From positions 124,001 to 188,000 of the forward strand of contig JBAYYV010000002.1 in assembly GCA_041672845.1 (NCBI GenBank): a stretch of DNA of 64,000 bases, in the 5' to 3' direction. Both the position numbers and the translations under genes were made by a program. Positions 31,223 through 39,216 of this stretch are shown piece after piece (the stretch's first letter is position 1; every line of letters starts with the position of its first letter). Under the pieces are notes generated by a model. It saw only the letters and a list, made by a program, of their open reading frames with translations. It made no database searches and had not been told where the DNA came from. The DNA is from JBAYDV01 sp041672845 (GTDB lineage Bacteria > Bacteroidota > Bacteroidia > Bacteroidales > UBA932).

Positions 31223-33217
31223 TTATTTACCTGTCTTAATTTTATCTAATAAATCATTAAATGTAGGGAAAGATTTATCTATCGCTTCTATTCCATTAAT
31301 ATTGAATTTTTCTAAACTACCTAGAGAAGCAATTCCTAAAGCCATCGCCATTCTATGATCTCCATGAGAATAATAGTTACCACCTTTTAATAATCTATCC
31401 TCTACTATTCTATGAGAATAACTCATACCAGAAATATATAAATTATCATTTTGTAAACGGAGATCACATCCCATCTTAGTAAATTCTTCGATAATATATC
31501 CAACTGTCTTATATACATATATTCTGGATTTAACGATTCCTCCTAATACACTTTCACCTTCTGAAAACATGGCTAATACGACTAAAATAGGAATCAAATT
31601 TGAATAAGCATTTACATCGATACTGAAATGTGAAAGATGTCCCATAGATATTAGTAAATAGGAACCTTTATCTTCTACATAAGCACCACTTACTTTTACA
31701 ATATCTAATAAAGCATAGTCATTTAATTTAATAGACGATTTTAAACAATGAAGTTTTAATTTACCGAATATGGCAGCACAAACTATAAAATTAGCAGCTA
31801 AACTCCAGTCTCCTTCTATATCTATATTAGCAGCTAAATATCTTTGTTTAGAAGGTATAGTAAATAAAATATCTTTGTTTCTTCTCTTATAATAAATTTT
31901 AATTCCAAACATTTTTAACAATCTCAATGTTAAAAATATATAATCTATACTTGTTATATCTTTTACTTCTATTACTATATTTTTTTTTGCTAAAGGTAAG
32001 GCTATTAATAATCCAGTTATTAACTGAGAAGTGCTATTACCTGAAATAGAAAAATTACCTGGGCTTAAAGGTCCATAAACCACAGCAGGAAGAGTATTAT
32101 CTGCCGATAATATACAATTACCATCTAACTCTTCTAAAATCTCTTTAGCCCCAGATAAATCTTTATCTAGCAATACACCTCCACCTGTTACATTAAATTT
32201 ATCCTTACCCATTGATAATAATGGTAAAATTATTCTTGCTAACAATCCAGATTCTCCCACATGCATAGTTAATTCATCTGGTATAATCTTGGCAGGAAAA
32301 ATTGAAGATATTGCATCTTCTTTCTTTTTATTACTAGGATAATTATTAGGAAAAATTCTACCTCGAATAACTATACTATCACCGTCAAATTTAACATTAG
32401 CCCCTATTTGCTTGGCTATCTCTATAGCGCTATCTACGTCTTTACATCTAGAAACATTGGAAATAACACTAGTACCTTTAGATATAGCTGCTACTATTAT
32501 AGCTCTTAAAGCCATACTTCTAGAAGTAGGTATTTTAACAGAAGAATTTATTAGAAATAATTTTTTAGATAAATCCACAAACTCTTTATACTGGTATTGG
32601 CCAGGAGAAGTAAGAGATCTATTATTTAAAGCACAAAATGTAAAAGACGATTCTAAAGCATATGATGTAAATCTTGAATATTTACCTAATTCTCCTAGAG
32701 CATAGGATATTAATGGTACTTCAGGAATAGTATCAAATCTTTTATACTTATATAAATATAATAGACGTTCTACATCTTGAATATTATTAGCATAACTTAC
32801 TATTTTAACGATGTCTGCGCCCTTATCTACTGCCTCTAAATATAACTGCTTTAATTCAGCCAAAATAGGCGTAGATGTATAATTCATATATAATAAAATA
32901 AGTTTCACATTACTTCTTGTGAACCTAGCTTTAAGATCTTGAATATATCTTTGAGAATTTAAAAGATTTATACAAACATATTCAGCTCCTGCATTTACAG
33001 CTACATCTAATTGCTTCATATTAGATCTACCAGCCGTAGCTATAAGAGGAATTTTAGCAGAATAAAATAATTTATCAGTTTCACTCAATGTAAGATTACA
33101 TAAATCTAATCGTATTTCTGCCACTATATCAGGATGGGTCTTGAGTAGTTTTTCACATCTTCTCAAGTCCTTCAGGGTTTTGTCATAACCATTTTTACCT
33201 ATGCTAATACAAATCAT
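31223..33217 (-). CDS. Second AroD-AroA-like fusion with most catalytic residues replaced (probable pseudoenzyme)
   Basis: The 664-residue protein has the same order as the fusion at 3872: a type I dehydroquinase-like domain (1 to about 215) and an EPSP synthase-like domain (about 225-664). Dehydroquinase part: EIR (34-36), Lys138 (VKIVSYA) and GKYSR remain, but the catalytic His is Met111 (LYMNYTSTP). EPSP synthase part: Lys of LPxSKS is Arg233 (IPTSRS), the catalytic Asp is Asn540 (YSNLIP against CPDLIP), and the KExxR motif is replaced (VYKTVG). GESGLLAR, DWSLAANF, GDHRMAMAL and DKSFPTF are kept. The frame is uninterrupted, which argues for retained function, perhaps regulatory or with another substrate. 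The start ATG at 33217 is preferred over an upstream TTG (33226), with a TATATTTG box 17 bases upstream. Confidence 0.85.
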   Translation of the reverse strand: MICISIGKNGYDKTLKDLRRCEKLLKTHPDIVAEIRLDLCNLTLSETDKLFYSAKIPLIATAGRSNMKQLDVAVNAGAEYVCINLLNSQRYIQDLKARFTRSNVKLILLYMNYTSTPILAELKQLYLEAVDKGADIVKIVSYANNIQDVERLLYLYKYKRFDTIPEVPLISYALGELGKYSRFTSYALESSFTFCALNNRSLTSPGQYQYKEFVDLSKKLFLINSSVKIPTSRSMALRAIIVAAISKGTSVISNVSRCKDVDSAIEIAKQIGANVKFDGDSIVIRGRIFPNNYPSNKKKEDAISSIFPAKIIPDELTMHVGESGLLARIILPLLSMGKDKFNVTGGGVLLDKDLSGAKEILEELDGNCILSADNTLPAVVYGPLSPGNFSISGNSTSQLITGLLIALPLAKKNIVIEVKDITSIDYIFLTLRLLKMFGIKIYYKRRNKDILFTIPSKQRYLAANIDIEGDWSLAANFIVCAAIFGKLKLHCLKSSIKLNDYALLDIVKVSGAYVEDKGSYLLISMGHLSHFSIDVNAYSNLIPILVVLAMFSEGESVLGGIVKSRIYVYKTVGYIIEEFTKMGCDLRLQNDNLYISGMSYSHRIVEDRLLKGGNYYSHGDHRMAMALGIASLGSLEKFNINGIEAIDKSFPTFNDLLDKIKTGK

Positions 33218-33234
33218 GCAATTCAATTAAGATA

Positions 33235-33242
33235 CAAATATA
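33235..33242 (-). promoter_or_regulatory. Promoter -7 box of the second aroDA-like gene
   Basis: On the minus strand TATATTTG ends 17 bases before the preferred ATG (33217). Transcription would start close to the alternative TTG, which supports the ATG as the true start. Confidence 0.5.
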
Positions 33243-33269
33243 ATAAATAATAAATTAAAAGTTTTTTTA

Positions 33270-33277
33270 TACCTTTG
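33270..33277 (+). promoter_or_regulatory. Promoter -7 box of tRNA-Leu
   Basis: TACCTTTG matches TAnnTTTG and ends nine bases before the mature 5' end of the tRNA. No clear -33 box is seen. Confidence 0.6.
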
Positions 33278-33286
33278 TGCCCTCAA

Positions 33287-33371
33287 GCCCGAATGGCGGA
33301 ATTGGTAGACGCGCTGGTCTCAAACACCAGTAGCTGTTAAGGCTGTGCCGGTTCGAGACCGGCTTCGGGTA
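33287..33371 (+). tRNA. tRNA-Leu (anticodon CAA)
   Basis: The 85-base cloverleaf has acceptor arms GCCCGAA / TTCGGGT (G-T at the first pair) and discriminator A. The D-arm contains TGGTAGACGCG, and the anticodon stem CTGGT/ACCAG encloses the loop CTCAAAC with anticodon CAA. A long class II variable arm follows, then the T-arm CCGGTTCGAGACCGG. The long variable arm and the anticodon define leucine. The CCA end is not encoded. It is followed by a terminator hairpin. Confidence 0.97.
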
Positions 33372-33374
33372 CTA

Positions 33375-33411
33375 AAGGAAACTATAATATTAATTTATTA
33401 TAGTTTCCTTA
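33375..33411 (+). terminator. Terminator of tRNA-Leu
   Basis: AAGGAAACTATAA and TTATAGTTTCCTT form a perfect 13-bp stem with a short AT loop, starting three bases after the tRNA. The following T-run is short, so termination strength is uncertain. Confidence 0.65.
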
Positions 33412-33427
33412 TTTATAATCTATATGC

Positions 33428-33461
33428 AAAAAAGGTGATCTATTTAAAGATCACCTTTTTT
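33428..33461. terminator. Bidirectional terminator downstream of the OmpA-like lipoprotein gene
   Basis: AAAAAAGGTGATC and GATCACCTTTTTT form a perfect stem with an 8-base loop flanked by A6/T6. It lies between the tRNA terminator and the convergent gene ending at 33505, and can serve both directions. Confidence 0.82.
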
Positions 33462-33504
33462 ATGTTATTATAAGTATTGACATCAGTCAAAAACTGATTT
33501 TCAC

Positions 33505-35172
33505 TTATTTTACTTTAGCAAATTCAATATCAGTTTTATTATATTCTGCCCATTTAGCATCAGTCTTAGCTATTTTTAAAGCAGCTTTAGATTCTTCTAC
33601 TTTACCTTTTCTAGCAGCTATAATAGCTCTAAGATAAGAAGAACAAGGGCAATTTTTATTCTTAATAATATTACAAGCCTCATCTAATTTATTAACTAAA
33701 ATGAATGATAATGCAGCATTAAAATTCTTAACGTTTGCTAATAGAGAATTAGCTTCTTCATATTTACCATTTAAAATATCTATAACAGCTATATTTTCTT
33801 TAGATTGAGCAAGTTCGGATTTTGCAAATAATTTAGCAGCTTGGCTGTTGTTCCCTTTTCTTAGTTCTATAACACCTAAAGTATTATAATAATAAGCATC
33901 TTTATTAGATACTGTAGATAATACTTTTTCAGCATTAGCAGATACTAAAGATTCTTCTTTAGTATTAATTAAACTAGCTACAGCACAGTTAACTTTAGCA
34001 CGATCAGAATTGAATTTTTCAATTCCTTTCTTATAAACTTCCATTTTCTTATTAAGATCTTTTATTAATGTAGCAGCATGTAATAATGCTTCTTCATCTA
34101 AAATCTCAATATTATCATTAACTGAAGCCACTAATTCCTCATCTGAAAAATTAGTATATTCAATGTTAGCAATAAATCTTGCACGACGTAATTGAGGAAG
34201 AATATCTTTAGTTAATGTAGTATAAACTGAAGACATATTTTTAATTTCTCTTTCACGAACTACTGGATCACTATACATATCAAGAACTCTTAAGATAAGA
34301 TCTTTATCTTCGATATTTGAGTTAGCTACTAATTCTTTAAATCCGTCCCAATCTTCTGAGATAGATTTTTCCATTACTTTAGTTTCTATTTTAGCTTTTC
34401 TATTAATCTTTTTATCAAAAGCTTTACTAGCAGAACCAGCACGTCTTGTAGATAATTTTTCGTTGAAATCACATTTTCCATCTGGAGAAGCATAAGCTAC
34501 GATTTCAGTATTTTTAACTACTCTACGTTGATCAGCTTTAACAGTGGCTAAGAATTCTTCGAAAGCTTTAACATCTTCAGTTCTTAACTGAGAAGGACGA
34601 ACTGTAGCACTATTGATTAAATATAAAATCTGAGTTTCATTTTGTTCTGCGATTTTAGCCTGATAAGCATCTGGTGCATATGCTAAAGCTCCATGATTCT
34701 TAACTATTTTGTAAGTAATATTAGCGCCTTCAGCCACTTTGAATGGTACTGCAAAAGGAATTTTTTTATCTTTATAAAGAACTGTCATTCTTAATTCTAG
34801 ATGAGATTTCTCCATTCCTTTTACATAATCAAATGTAAGATCTCTTGAAAATAAACCACCAGTTTCAGGAATAGTAATATAATTTTTAGTTACGTTTTCA
34901 CCCTGAAGCATAATAGCATCAGCAGCTACTTCACCACCATTATACACTAATACAGGAAGAACTTCAACTACTCCTTTTGGATGAAAGAATTTTTCAGGAA
35001 AAGTAGCAGAAATCTTAACATTAATCTTATTAGCTACGACTTCTAAGATTTGAGGTTCGGCTTTAGCTTGTACTTGATCAGCTTCATTAGCCATTTTAGC
35101 AGGATTACCGCAAGAAGGGACTATCAATCCTATCATTGCAATAAATAATAGTTTTTGAAAAATTTTTTTCAT
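33505..35172 (-). CDS. Envelope lipoprotein with an OmpA-like segment and TPR-like repeats
   Basis: The 555-residue protein starts at 35172 (MKKIFQKLLFIAMIGLIVPSC), a lipoprotein signal with lipobox Cys. A frame open to a TTG at 35250 runs through the -7 box and is rejected. Residues about 40-190 look beta-rich (VEVLPVLVYNGGEVAADAIMLQGENVTKNYITIP). About 200-280 resembles an OmpA C-terminal domain (TEIVAYASPDGKCDFNEKLSTRRAGSASKAF), which usually binds peptidoglycan. The rest is helical with TPR-like pairs (YYNTLGVIELRKGNNSQAAKLFAKSE). It may anchor an outer-membrane complex to the cell wall. I do not recognise a named family member. Confidence 0.7.
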   Translation of the reverse strand: MKKIFQKLLFIAMIGLIVPSCGNPAKMANEADQVQAKAEPQILEVVANKINVKISATFPEKFFHPKGVVEVLPVLVYNGGEVAADAIMLQGENVTKNYITIPETGGLFSRDLTFDYVKGMEKSHLELRMTVLYKDKKIPFAVPFKVAEGANITYKIVKNHGALAYAPDAYQAKIAEQNETQILYLINSATVRPSQLRTEDVKAFEEFLATVKADQRRVVKNTEIVAYASPDGKCDFNEKLSTRRAGSASKAFDKKINRKAKIETKVMEKSISEDWDGFKELVANSNIEDKDLILRVLDMYSDPVVREREIKNMSSVYTTLTKDILPQLRRARFIANIEYTNFSDEELVASVNDNIEILDEEALLHAATLIKDLNKKMEVYKKGIEKFNSDRAKVNCAVASLINTKEESLVSANAEKVLSTVSNKDAYYYNTLGVIELRKGNNSQAAKLFAKSELAQSKENIAVIDILNGKYEEANSLLANVKNFNAALSFILVNKLDEACNIIKNKNCPCSSYLRAIIAARKGKVEESKAALKIAKTDAKWAEYNKTDIEFAKVK

Positions 35173-35247
35173 TTTTTGTGTATTAAAAAGTTTATTATTT
35201 TCTATAAGTTTTATATCTCTAATCGAAATAAATTTCACTATATTATA

Positions 35248-35255
35248 CAAATATA
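35248..35255 (-). promoter_or_regulatory. Promoter -7 box of the OmpA-like lipoprotein gene
   Basis: On the minus strand TATATTTG matches TAnnTTTG and lies 75 bases upstream of the ATG at 35172, leaving an AT-rich leader of about 70 bases. Confidence 0.5.
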
Positions 35256-35278
35256 TATAAATATTAAGGATTTTCCCT

Positions 35279-36043
35279 TTATTGGATATTCTTTTTTTCC
35301 ATATAATTTATTAAGGTTTTCAAATCTTGAGGGCTATCTATCGATATAGTTTCAAATTTAGTATCTATCATTTTAATTTTCAATCCATTTTCTAACCATC
35401 TCAACTGTTCTAAATTTTCAACTTTTTCTAAAGACGAGCTTTTCAATTCACATATTTTCTTTAGCATCTCAGGTCTATATGCATATATACCTATATGTTT
35501 TCTATAAGGGAATTTACCAAGCCATTCATTCTTCTCTACATTTCTAATATAAGGAAGACATTCTCGACTGAATATCAATGCGTTAGAATCATTATCCACT
35601 AATACCTTTGGAATACTATTATCGAATAATTCTTCATTAGTATCTATTAATTTAGTCATACTAGCTATTTGAACCTTCCCATCTTTAAAGGCTGACGCCA
35701 ATATGTTTAATTGTTCAGGATTAATTAATGGTTCATCACCTTGAACATTGATAACTACATCAAAAATTACATTAGAATGTAATTTACAATACTTAGTATA
35801 AGCTTCCATACATCTATCAGTGCCACTATTATGTTCTGTCGAAGTCATAATAGCTTCACCACCGATTTTTTTTACATTATTATATATTTCTATATTATCA
35901 GTAGCGACACAGCAATAGTTAGTCGCTTTCTTTGCTTGTAAGTACACTCTTTGAATCATAGTTTTACCTTTAATATTTATTAAAGGTTTAGCAGGGAACC
36001 TAGTCGATGCATATCTTGATGGAATAATAGCTAGTATCTTCAT
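35279..36043 (-). CDS. kdsB: 3-deoxy-manno-octulosonate cytidylyltransferase (CMP-Kdo synthetase)
   Basis: KdsB activates Kdo with CTP for LPS inner-core synthesis in the cytoplasm. Signatures are IPSRYASTRFPAKPLINIKGKTMIQRVY at residues 7-34 (nucleotide binding), VATDNIEIYN, TSTEHNSGTDRCMEAY near 67, VVINVQGDEPLINPEQL near 96, KHIGIYAYRPEML near 182, and EQLRWLENGLKIKMIDT near 215. Length (254) is typical. It is divergent from the sigma-54 activator gene; a -7 box TATTTTTG lies at 36062-36069. Confidence 0.96.
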   Translation of the reverse strand: MKILAIIPSRYASTRFPAKPLINIKGKTMIQRVYLQAKKATNYCCVATDNIEIYNNVKKIGGEAIMTSTEHNSGTDRCMEAYTKYCKLHSNVIFDVVINVQGDEPLINPEQLNILASAFKDGKVQIASMTKLIDTNEELFDNSIPKVLVDNDSNALIFSRECLPYIRNVEKNEWLGKFPYRKHIGIYAYRPEMLKKICELKSSSLEKVENLEQLRWLENGLKIKMIDTKFETISIDSPQDLKTLINYMEKKNIQ

Positions 36044-36061
36044 TTTTATGTCAATTTGTCA

Positions 36062-36108
36062 CAAAAATACAAAAAAACAAAAAGAATATTATAAAATTCT
36101 TAACTTTG
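36062..36108. promoter_or_regulatory. Divergent promoters of kdsB and the sigma-54 activator
   Basis: Minus strand TATTTTTG (36069-36062) serves kdsB. Plus strand TAACTTTG (36101-36108) is eight bases before the ATG at 36117. The plus-strand box excludes the in-frame ATG at 36048 as the start of the activator. Confidence 0.6.
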
Positions 36109-36116
36109 TATTAATT

Positions 36117-37349
36117 ATGGATATCAATGAAATAAAAGCACGATTCGGAGTAATAGGTAATGACCCTGGATTAAATAGCGCATTAGAAACTGCTGCTGAA
36201 ATAGCTGGAACAGAATTATCCGTGCTCATAACAGGTGAAAGTGGAGTAGGAAAAGAAGCTATTCCTAAGATAATCCATCATATGAGCCCACGAAAACATA
36301 ATAATTATGTAGCTATTAACTGTGGTGCCATACCAGAAGGAACTATAGAATCGGAATTGTTTGGTCATGAAAAAGGGTCATTTACTGGTGCTAACGAAGC
36401 CAGAAAAGGTTATTTCGAAGTAGCTGATAAAGGTACTATTTTCTTAGATGAAGTAGGAGAATTACCATTATCTACTCAAGCTAGACTTCTTCGTGTCCTT
36501 GAGAATGGAGAATTCATAAGAGTAGGTTCTTCTAAAGTTCAGAAAACAGATGTTAGAGTAATAGCAGCATCTAATATTAATTTTAGATATGCTATCAGTA
36601 AAGGTAAATTCCGTGAAGATTTATATTACAGATTAAATGCTGTACCTATTTCTATACCTAATCTTCATGATAGAAAAGACGACATCTATCTTCTTTTTAG
36701 AAAATTTGCTTTAGATTTTGCTGATAAATATAACATGCCGACTATTAGATTAGATGATAATGCTCGTAAATTATTAGAGAATTATAGATGGCCTGGAAAT
36801 ATTAGACAACTAAAAAATGTAGCAGAACAAATGTCTGTTCTTGAAAAAGTTAGAAATATATCTTTAGATGCTTTAGCCAAATATCTTCCTAAAGAAACAG
36901 ATAATAGACTTCCTGTTTTTGCTGGAGATACCCACAATACTCACGGAGAACTTTCTGATCGTGATATTATTTTTAAAATATTAGTTCAGCTTAGACAAGA
37001 AGTAGATCAGTTAAAAAAAACAGTATCTTCTCTTAAATCTCAAGATTCATCTTCAGAAATAAAAGATTCTAGTAAAAAAATAGAACCACCCTATACTAAT
37101 CTTCCTTCACATAATTTATTTCCTCATGAAGAAACAGAAGATTATTCCACTTTTGAAGAGAATATTTCTGATAACTTTATAGAAAGTATAGAAAAAGAGA
37201 AATCACTTTCATTAGACGAAACAAATATAGAACTTATTAAAAAAGCCCTAATGAAACACCATGGAAAAAGAAAACCTGCAGCTCAAGAATTAGGGATATC
37301 AGAAAGAACACTATATAGAAAAATTAAAGAACTAAATTTAAATGATTAA
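36117..37349 (+). CDS. Sigma-54-dependent transcriptional activator without receiver domain
   Basis: The 410-residue protein is an enhancer-binding AAA+ ATPase that opens promoters bound by sigma-54. The start at 36117 (MDINEIKARFGVIG) follows a TAACTTTG box. The central domain has Walker A GESGVGKEAI, the sigma-54 contact loop GSFTGAN, Walker B IFLDEVGELPLSTQARLLRVLE, and RFREDLYYRL-type sensor segments with YRWPGNIRQLKN. A long, acidic, Ser-rich linker (about residues 270-360) precedes a Fis-type helix-turn-helix KPAAQELGISERTLYRKIKEL. There is no N-terminal receiver or sensory domain, so control may be by expression or partner proteins. lptE follows four bases later. Confidence 0.92.
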   Translation: MDINEIKARFGVIGNDPGLNSALETAAEIAGTELSVLITGESGVGKEAIPKIIHHMSPRKHNNYVAINCGAIPEGTIESELFGHEKGSFTGANEARKGYFEVADKGTIFLDEVGELPLSTQARLLRVLENGEFIRVGSSKVQKTDVRVIAASNINFRYAISKGKFREDLYYRLNAVPISIPNLHDRKDDIYLLFRKFALDFADKYNMPTIRLDDNARKLLENYRWPGNIRQLKNVAEQMSVLEKVRNISLDALAKYLPKETDNRLPVFAGDTHNTHGELSDRDIIFKILVQLRQEVDQLKKTVSSLKSQDSSSEIKDSSKKIEPPYTNLPSHNLFPHEETEDYSTFEENISDNFIESIEKEKSLSLDETNIELIKKALMKHHGKRKPAAQELGISERTLYRKIKELNLND

Positions 37350-37352
37350 AGG

Positions 37353-37859
37353 ATGAAAAAAATAGTAATCATTATATTTTCAGTATTATCCATTCTTGGG
37401 ATTTCTTCATGTGGAATATATTCTTTTTCTGGTACTTCTATTCAGCCAGATGTGAAAAGTTTCACAGTAGAACCTTTTGAGAACAATGCCATGAAAATAA
37501 ATCCTCAATTAGCAAATTTATTAACTGAATCTTTAATAGATAAATATACTAATCTCACAAATTTAGAAATGAGTACTGATAATGGAGATTTAAGAATAAG
37601 CGGAATAATCACTTCCTATAATATAGCACCTACTGCTATTACTGCTGATGAAATAGCATCTCAGAACCGCCTTACTATTACCGTGAAAATAAAATACACT
37701 AATAGACTTCATCCTGAAGAAGATATGGAACAGTCTTTCTCAGGCTTTTCAAATTACGATTCTAGTGTAGCTTTGGATGCTATTGAATCTTCACTTTGTG
37801 AAGAAATAACTGATAGAATAGTAGAAGAAATATTTAATGCCACTGTAGCTAATTGGTAG
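37353..37859 (+). CDS. lptE: LPS-assembly lipoprotein LptE
   Basis: LptE plugs the LptD translocon that inserts LPS in the outer leaflet. The 168-residue protein has a lipoprotein signal (MKKIVIIIFSVLSILGISSC) followed by GIYSFSGTSIQPDVKSFTVEPFENNA, the usual LptE start in Bacteroidota. It continues with LANLLTESLIDKYTNLTNLEM, DLRISGIITSYNIAPTAIT and RLTITVKIKYTN. It sits between the sigma-54 activator and a hypothetical gene then secG, an order I associate with Bacteroidales. Confidence 0.9.
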   Translation: MKKIVIIIFSVLSILGISSCGIYSFSGTSIQPDVKSFTVEPFENNAMKINPQLANLLTESLIDKYTNLTNLEMSTDNGDLRISGIITSYNIAPTAITADEIASQNRLTITVKIKYTNRLHPEEDMEQSFSGFSNYDSSVALDAIESSLCEEITDRIVEEIFNATVANW

Positions 37860-37863
37860 ATTT

Positions 37864-38673
37864 ATGAAAGATTTAAAAGAATTATCCATTACTGAACTTG
37901 AGGATGTATTAAAAACATATCCTTGGTTTTCTATTGCTAGACAAGAAATGTTTAAAAGAATGTGCTGCATGGGGGAAGATTATAGAAAAGATGCTATAAA
38001 AAAAGCAGTTGTATACGTTTTTGCTAGTGCAGTTATTACAAATAAATGTTTGGAAACTGAGGAAAAAGAAAAACCTGTAGAAATTTCTTTTATGGGACTT
38101 TCTTCTGGTAATAAACCTCTATCTATAGACTTAGATGAAGAAAAATCTGTTACCGAAGAAGAAAATAAATCTTTTTCTATAGATAATGATCCTATTACTA
38201 TAGATAATGATCCTATTACTATAGATAATGATCCTATTACTATAAATACTAATTCTATTAGTATAGATAACGAACCTACTTTCTTAAAGAATCATCCTTT
38301 TGAAACAAATACTAATTCAGCTCCTAGAAGAAAGAATATTACTATTGATACAGCAAAAGATGACAAAAAAATATATATAGTAGGAGGTGATTATTTTTCA
38401 AATGCTGATTTCGATGAATTAAAGAAAACAGGAAATTCTGTAAAAGAAGTTATAAATAAAAGAAAATTCCAAGATACTAATTCTGCCCCTGTTATTTATG
38501 ATGCTTCTAATTTCAAGGATCAATCATATTATACTGAGACACTTGCTCGAATTTATGCCGAGCAAGAGTTATATGCCAAGTCAATTGCTATTTATGAAAA
38601 ACTAATTTTGCAATATCCGAAAAAAAATGTTTACTTTGCATCCCTTATTGACGAATTAATGAAACATATTTAA
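37864..38673 (+). CDS. Hypothetical protein with seven-residue repeats, between lptE and secG
   Basis: The 269-residue protein has no signal peptide. The first 60 residues look helical (ELSITELEDVLKTYPWFSIARQEMFKRMC). The middle (residues about 95-145) is low-complexity with repeated TIDNDPI units. The C-terminus has a TPR-like pair (YYTETLARIYAEQELYAKSIAIYEKLILQYPKKNVYFASLIDELMKH). Its place between lptE and secG is conserved in related bacteria as far as I recall, but no function is assigned. It starts four bases after lptE and secG follows four bases later, so it is in the same operon. Confidence 0.8.
   Translation: MKDLKELSITELEDVLKTYPWFSIARQEMFKRMCCMGEDYRKDAIKKAVVYVFASAVITNKCLETEEKEKPVEISFMGLSSGNKPLSIDLDEEKSVTEEENKSFSIDNDPITIDNDPITIDNDPITINTNSISIDNEPTFLKNHPFETNTNSAPRRKNITIDTAKDDKKIYIVGGDYFSNADFDELKKTGNSVKEVINKRKFQDTNSAPVIYDASNFKDQSYYTETLARIYAEQELYAKSIAIYEKLILQYPKKNVYFASLIDELMKHI
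38178..38282. repeat. 21-base tandem repeat inside the hypothetical gene before secG
   Basis: Three perfect copies of a 21-base unit starting TATAGATAATGATCC are contiguous at 38178-38240, followed by two degenerate copies to 38282. Each encodes seven residues (TIDNDPI). The units are directly adjacent with no spacers, so this is a slippage-prone coding repeat. Confidence 0.9.
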
Positions 38674-38677
38674 ACTT

Positions 38678-39031
38678 ATGTATATAACTATATCTATATT
38701 AATTGTAATTGCCAGTATCCTAATGACTATTGTAGTTCTAGTACAGAACTCTAAAGGTGGTGGATTGGCAGCAAATTTTGCAGCAGGTAATCAAACATTT
38801 GGCGTACGTCAGACTGCTGACTTCTTAGAAAAAGCAACTTGGACTCTTGCTATCATTATGTGTGTGTTAAGTATTCTAGCTACTGCTTTTATTTCTACGA
38901 ACAACAGTACTAATCCAGCTTCTGAGCTAACTAATCAGATAGAACAATCTTCTACTCAGCAAGGGTTACCTAATTTCCCTATTCTTCCACAAGAAGAAAC
39001 TATTCCTGCAGAAAACACTCCTATTAAATAG
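38678..39031 (+). CDS. secG: Preprotein translocase subunit SecG
   Basis: SecG assists SecYE in protein export through the inner membrane. The 117-residue protein has a first transmembrane helix (YITISILIVIASILMTIVVLVQNSKGGGLAANFA, residues 2-35, with the characteristic QNSKGGGLA loop) and a second (FLEKATWTLAIIMCVLSILATAFI, about 50-73). A polar tail rich in Ser, Gln and Pro follows. It is the last gene of the activator-lptE-secG operon, followed by a terminator. Confidence 0.94.
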   Translation: MYITISILIVIASILMTIVVLVQNSKGGGLAANFAAGNQTFGVRQTADFLEKATWTLAIIMCVLSILATAFISTNNSTNPASELTNQIEQSSTQQGLPNFPILPQEETIPAENTPIK

Positions 39032-39083
39032 CTTAAAATAAGATTTAAAAATCTTAGACATATAACAAATTTATTTTTGTATT

Positions 39084-39120
39084 AAAAACAGTTCATTAAA
39101 TGCTTTTGGACTGTTTTTTT
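39084..39120 (+). terminator. Terminator after secG
   Basis: AAAAACAGTTC and GGACTGTTTTT pair with one T-G wobble around a 13-base loop, followed by seven or more T residues. Confidence 0.78.
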
Positions 39121-39126
39121 ATTTTT

Positions 39127-39171
39127 TTAGTACTTTGTTTTGCATAGTACTAAATATTTTTTATATATTTG
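39127..39171 (+). promoter_or_regulatory. Promoter and inverted-repeat operator of the PspC-PadR operon
   Basis: The -33 box TTTG (39139-39142) and the -7 box TATATTTG (39164-39171) are 21 bases apart. The -33 box lies inside an inverted repeat with perfect 8-base arms, TTAGTACT (39127-39134) and AGTACTAA (39146-39153), spaced by 11 bases. A dimeric repressor bound there would block the promoter. The PadR-type repressor encoded in this operon is the natural candidate (inference). Confidence 0.65.
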
Positions 39172-39216
39172 CAATACCAAATATTTAATAAAATAAATTA
39201 ATAAAATAAACATACG

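Noticed and set aside
33218..33226. TTG start of the second aroDA-like gene three codons upstream
   Set aside because: An ATG at 33217 fits the family N-terminus, and alignment with the first fusion then gives identical residue numbers for the active-site positions 111 and 138.
36048..36116. N-terminal extension of the sigma-54 activator by 23 residues from an upstream ATG
   Set aside because: The perfect -7 box TAACTTTG at 36101-36108 lies inside the extension, so the mRNA would start after that ATG; the extension also shows no family similarity.
38178..38282. Regular repeats that could suggest a CRISPR array
   Set aside because: Units are directly adjacent without spacers, in frame inside a coding gene, and encode a heptapeptide repeat.
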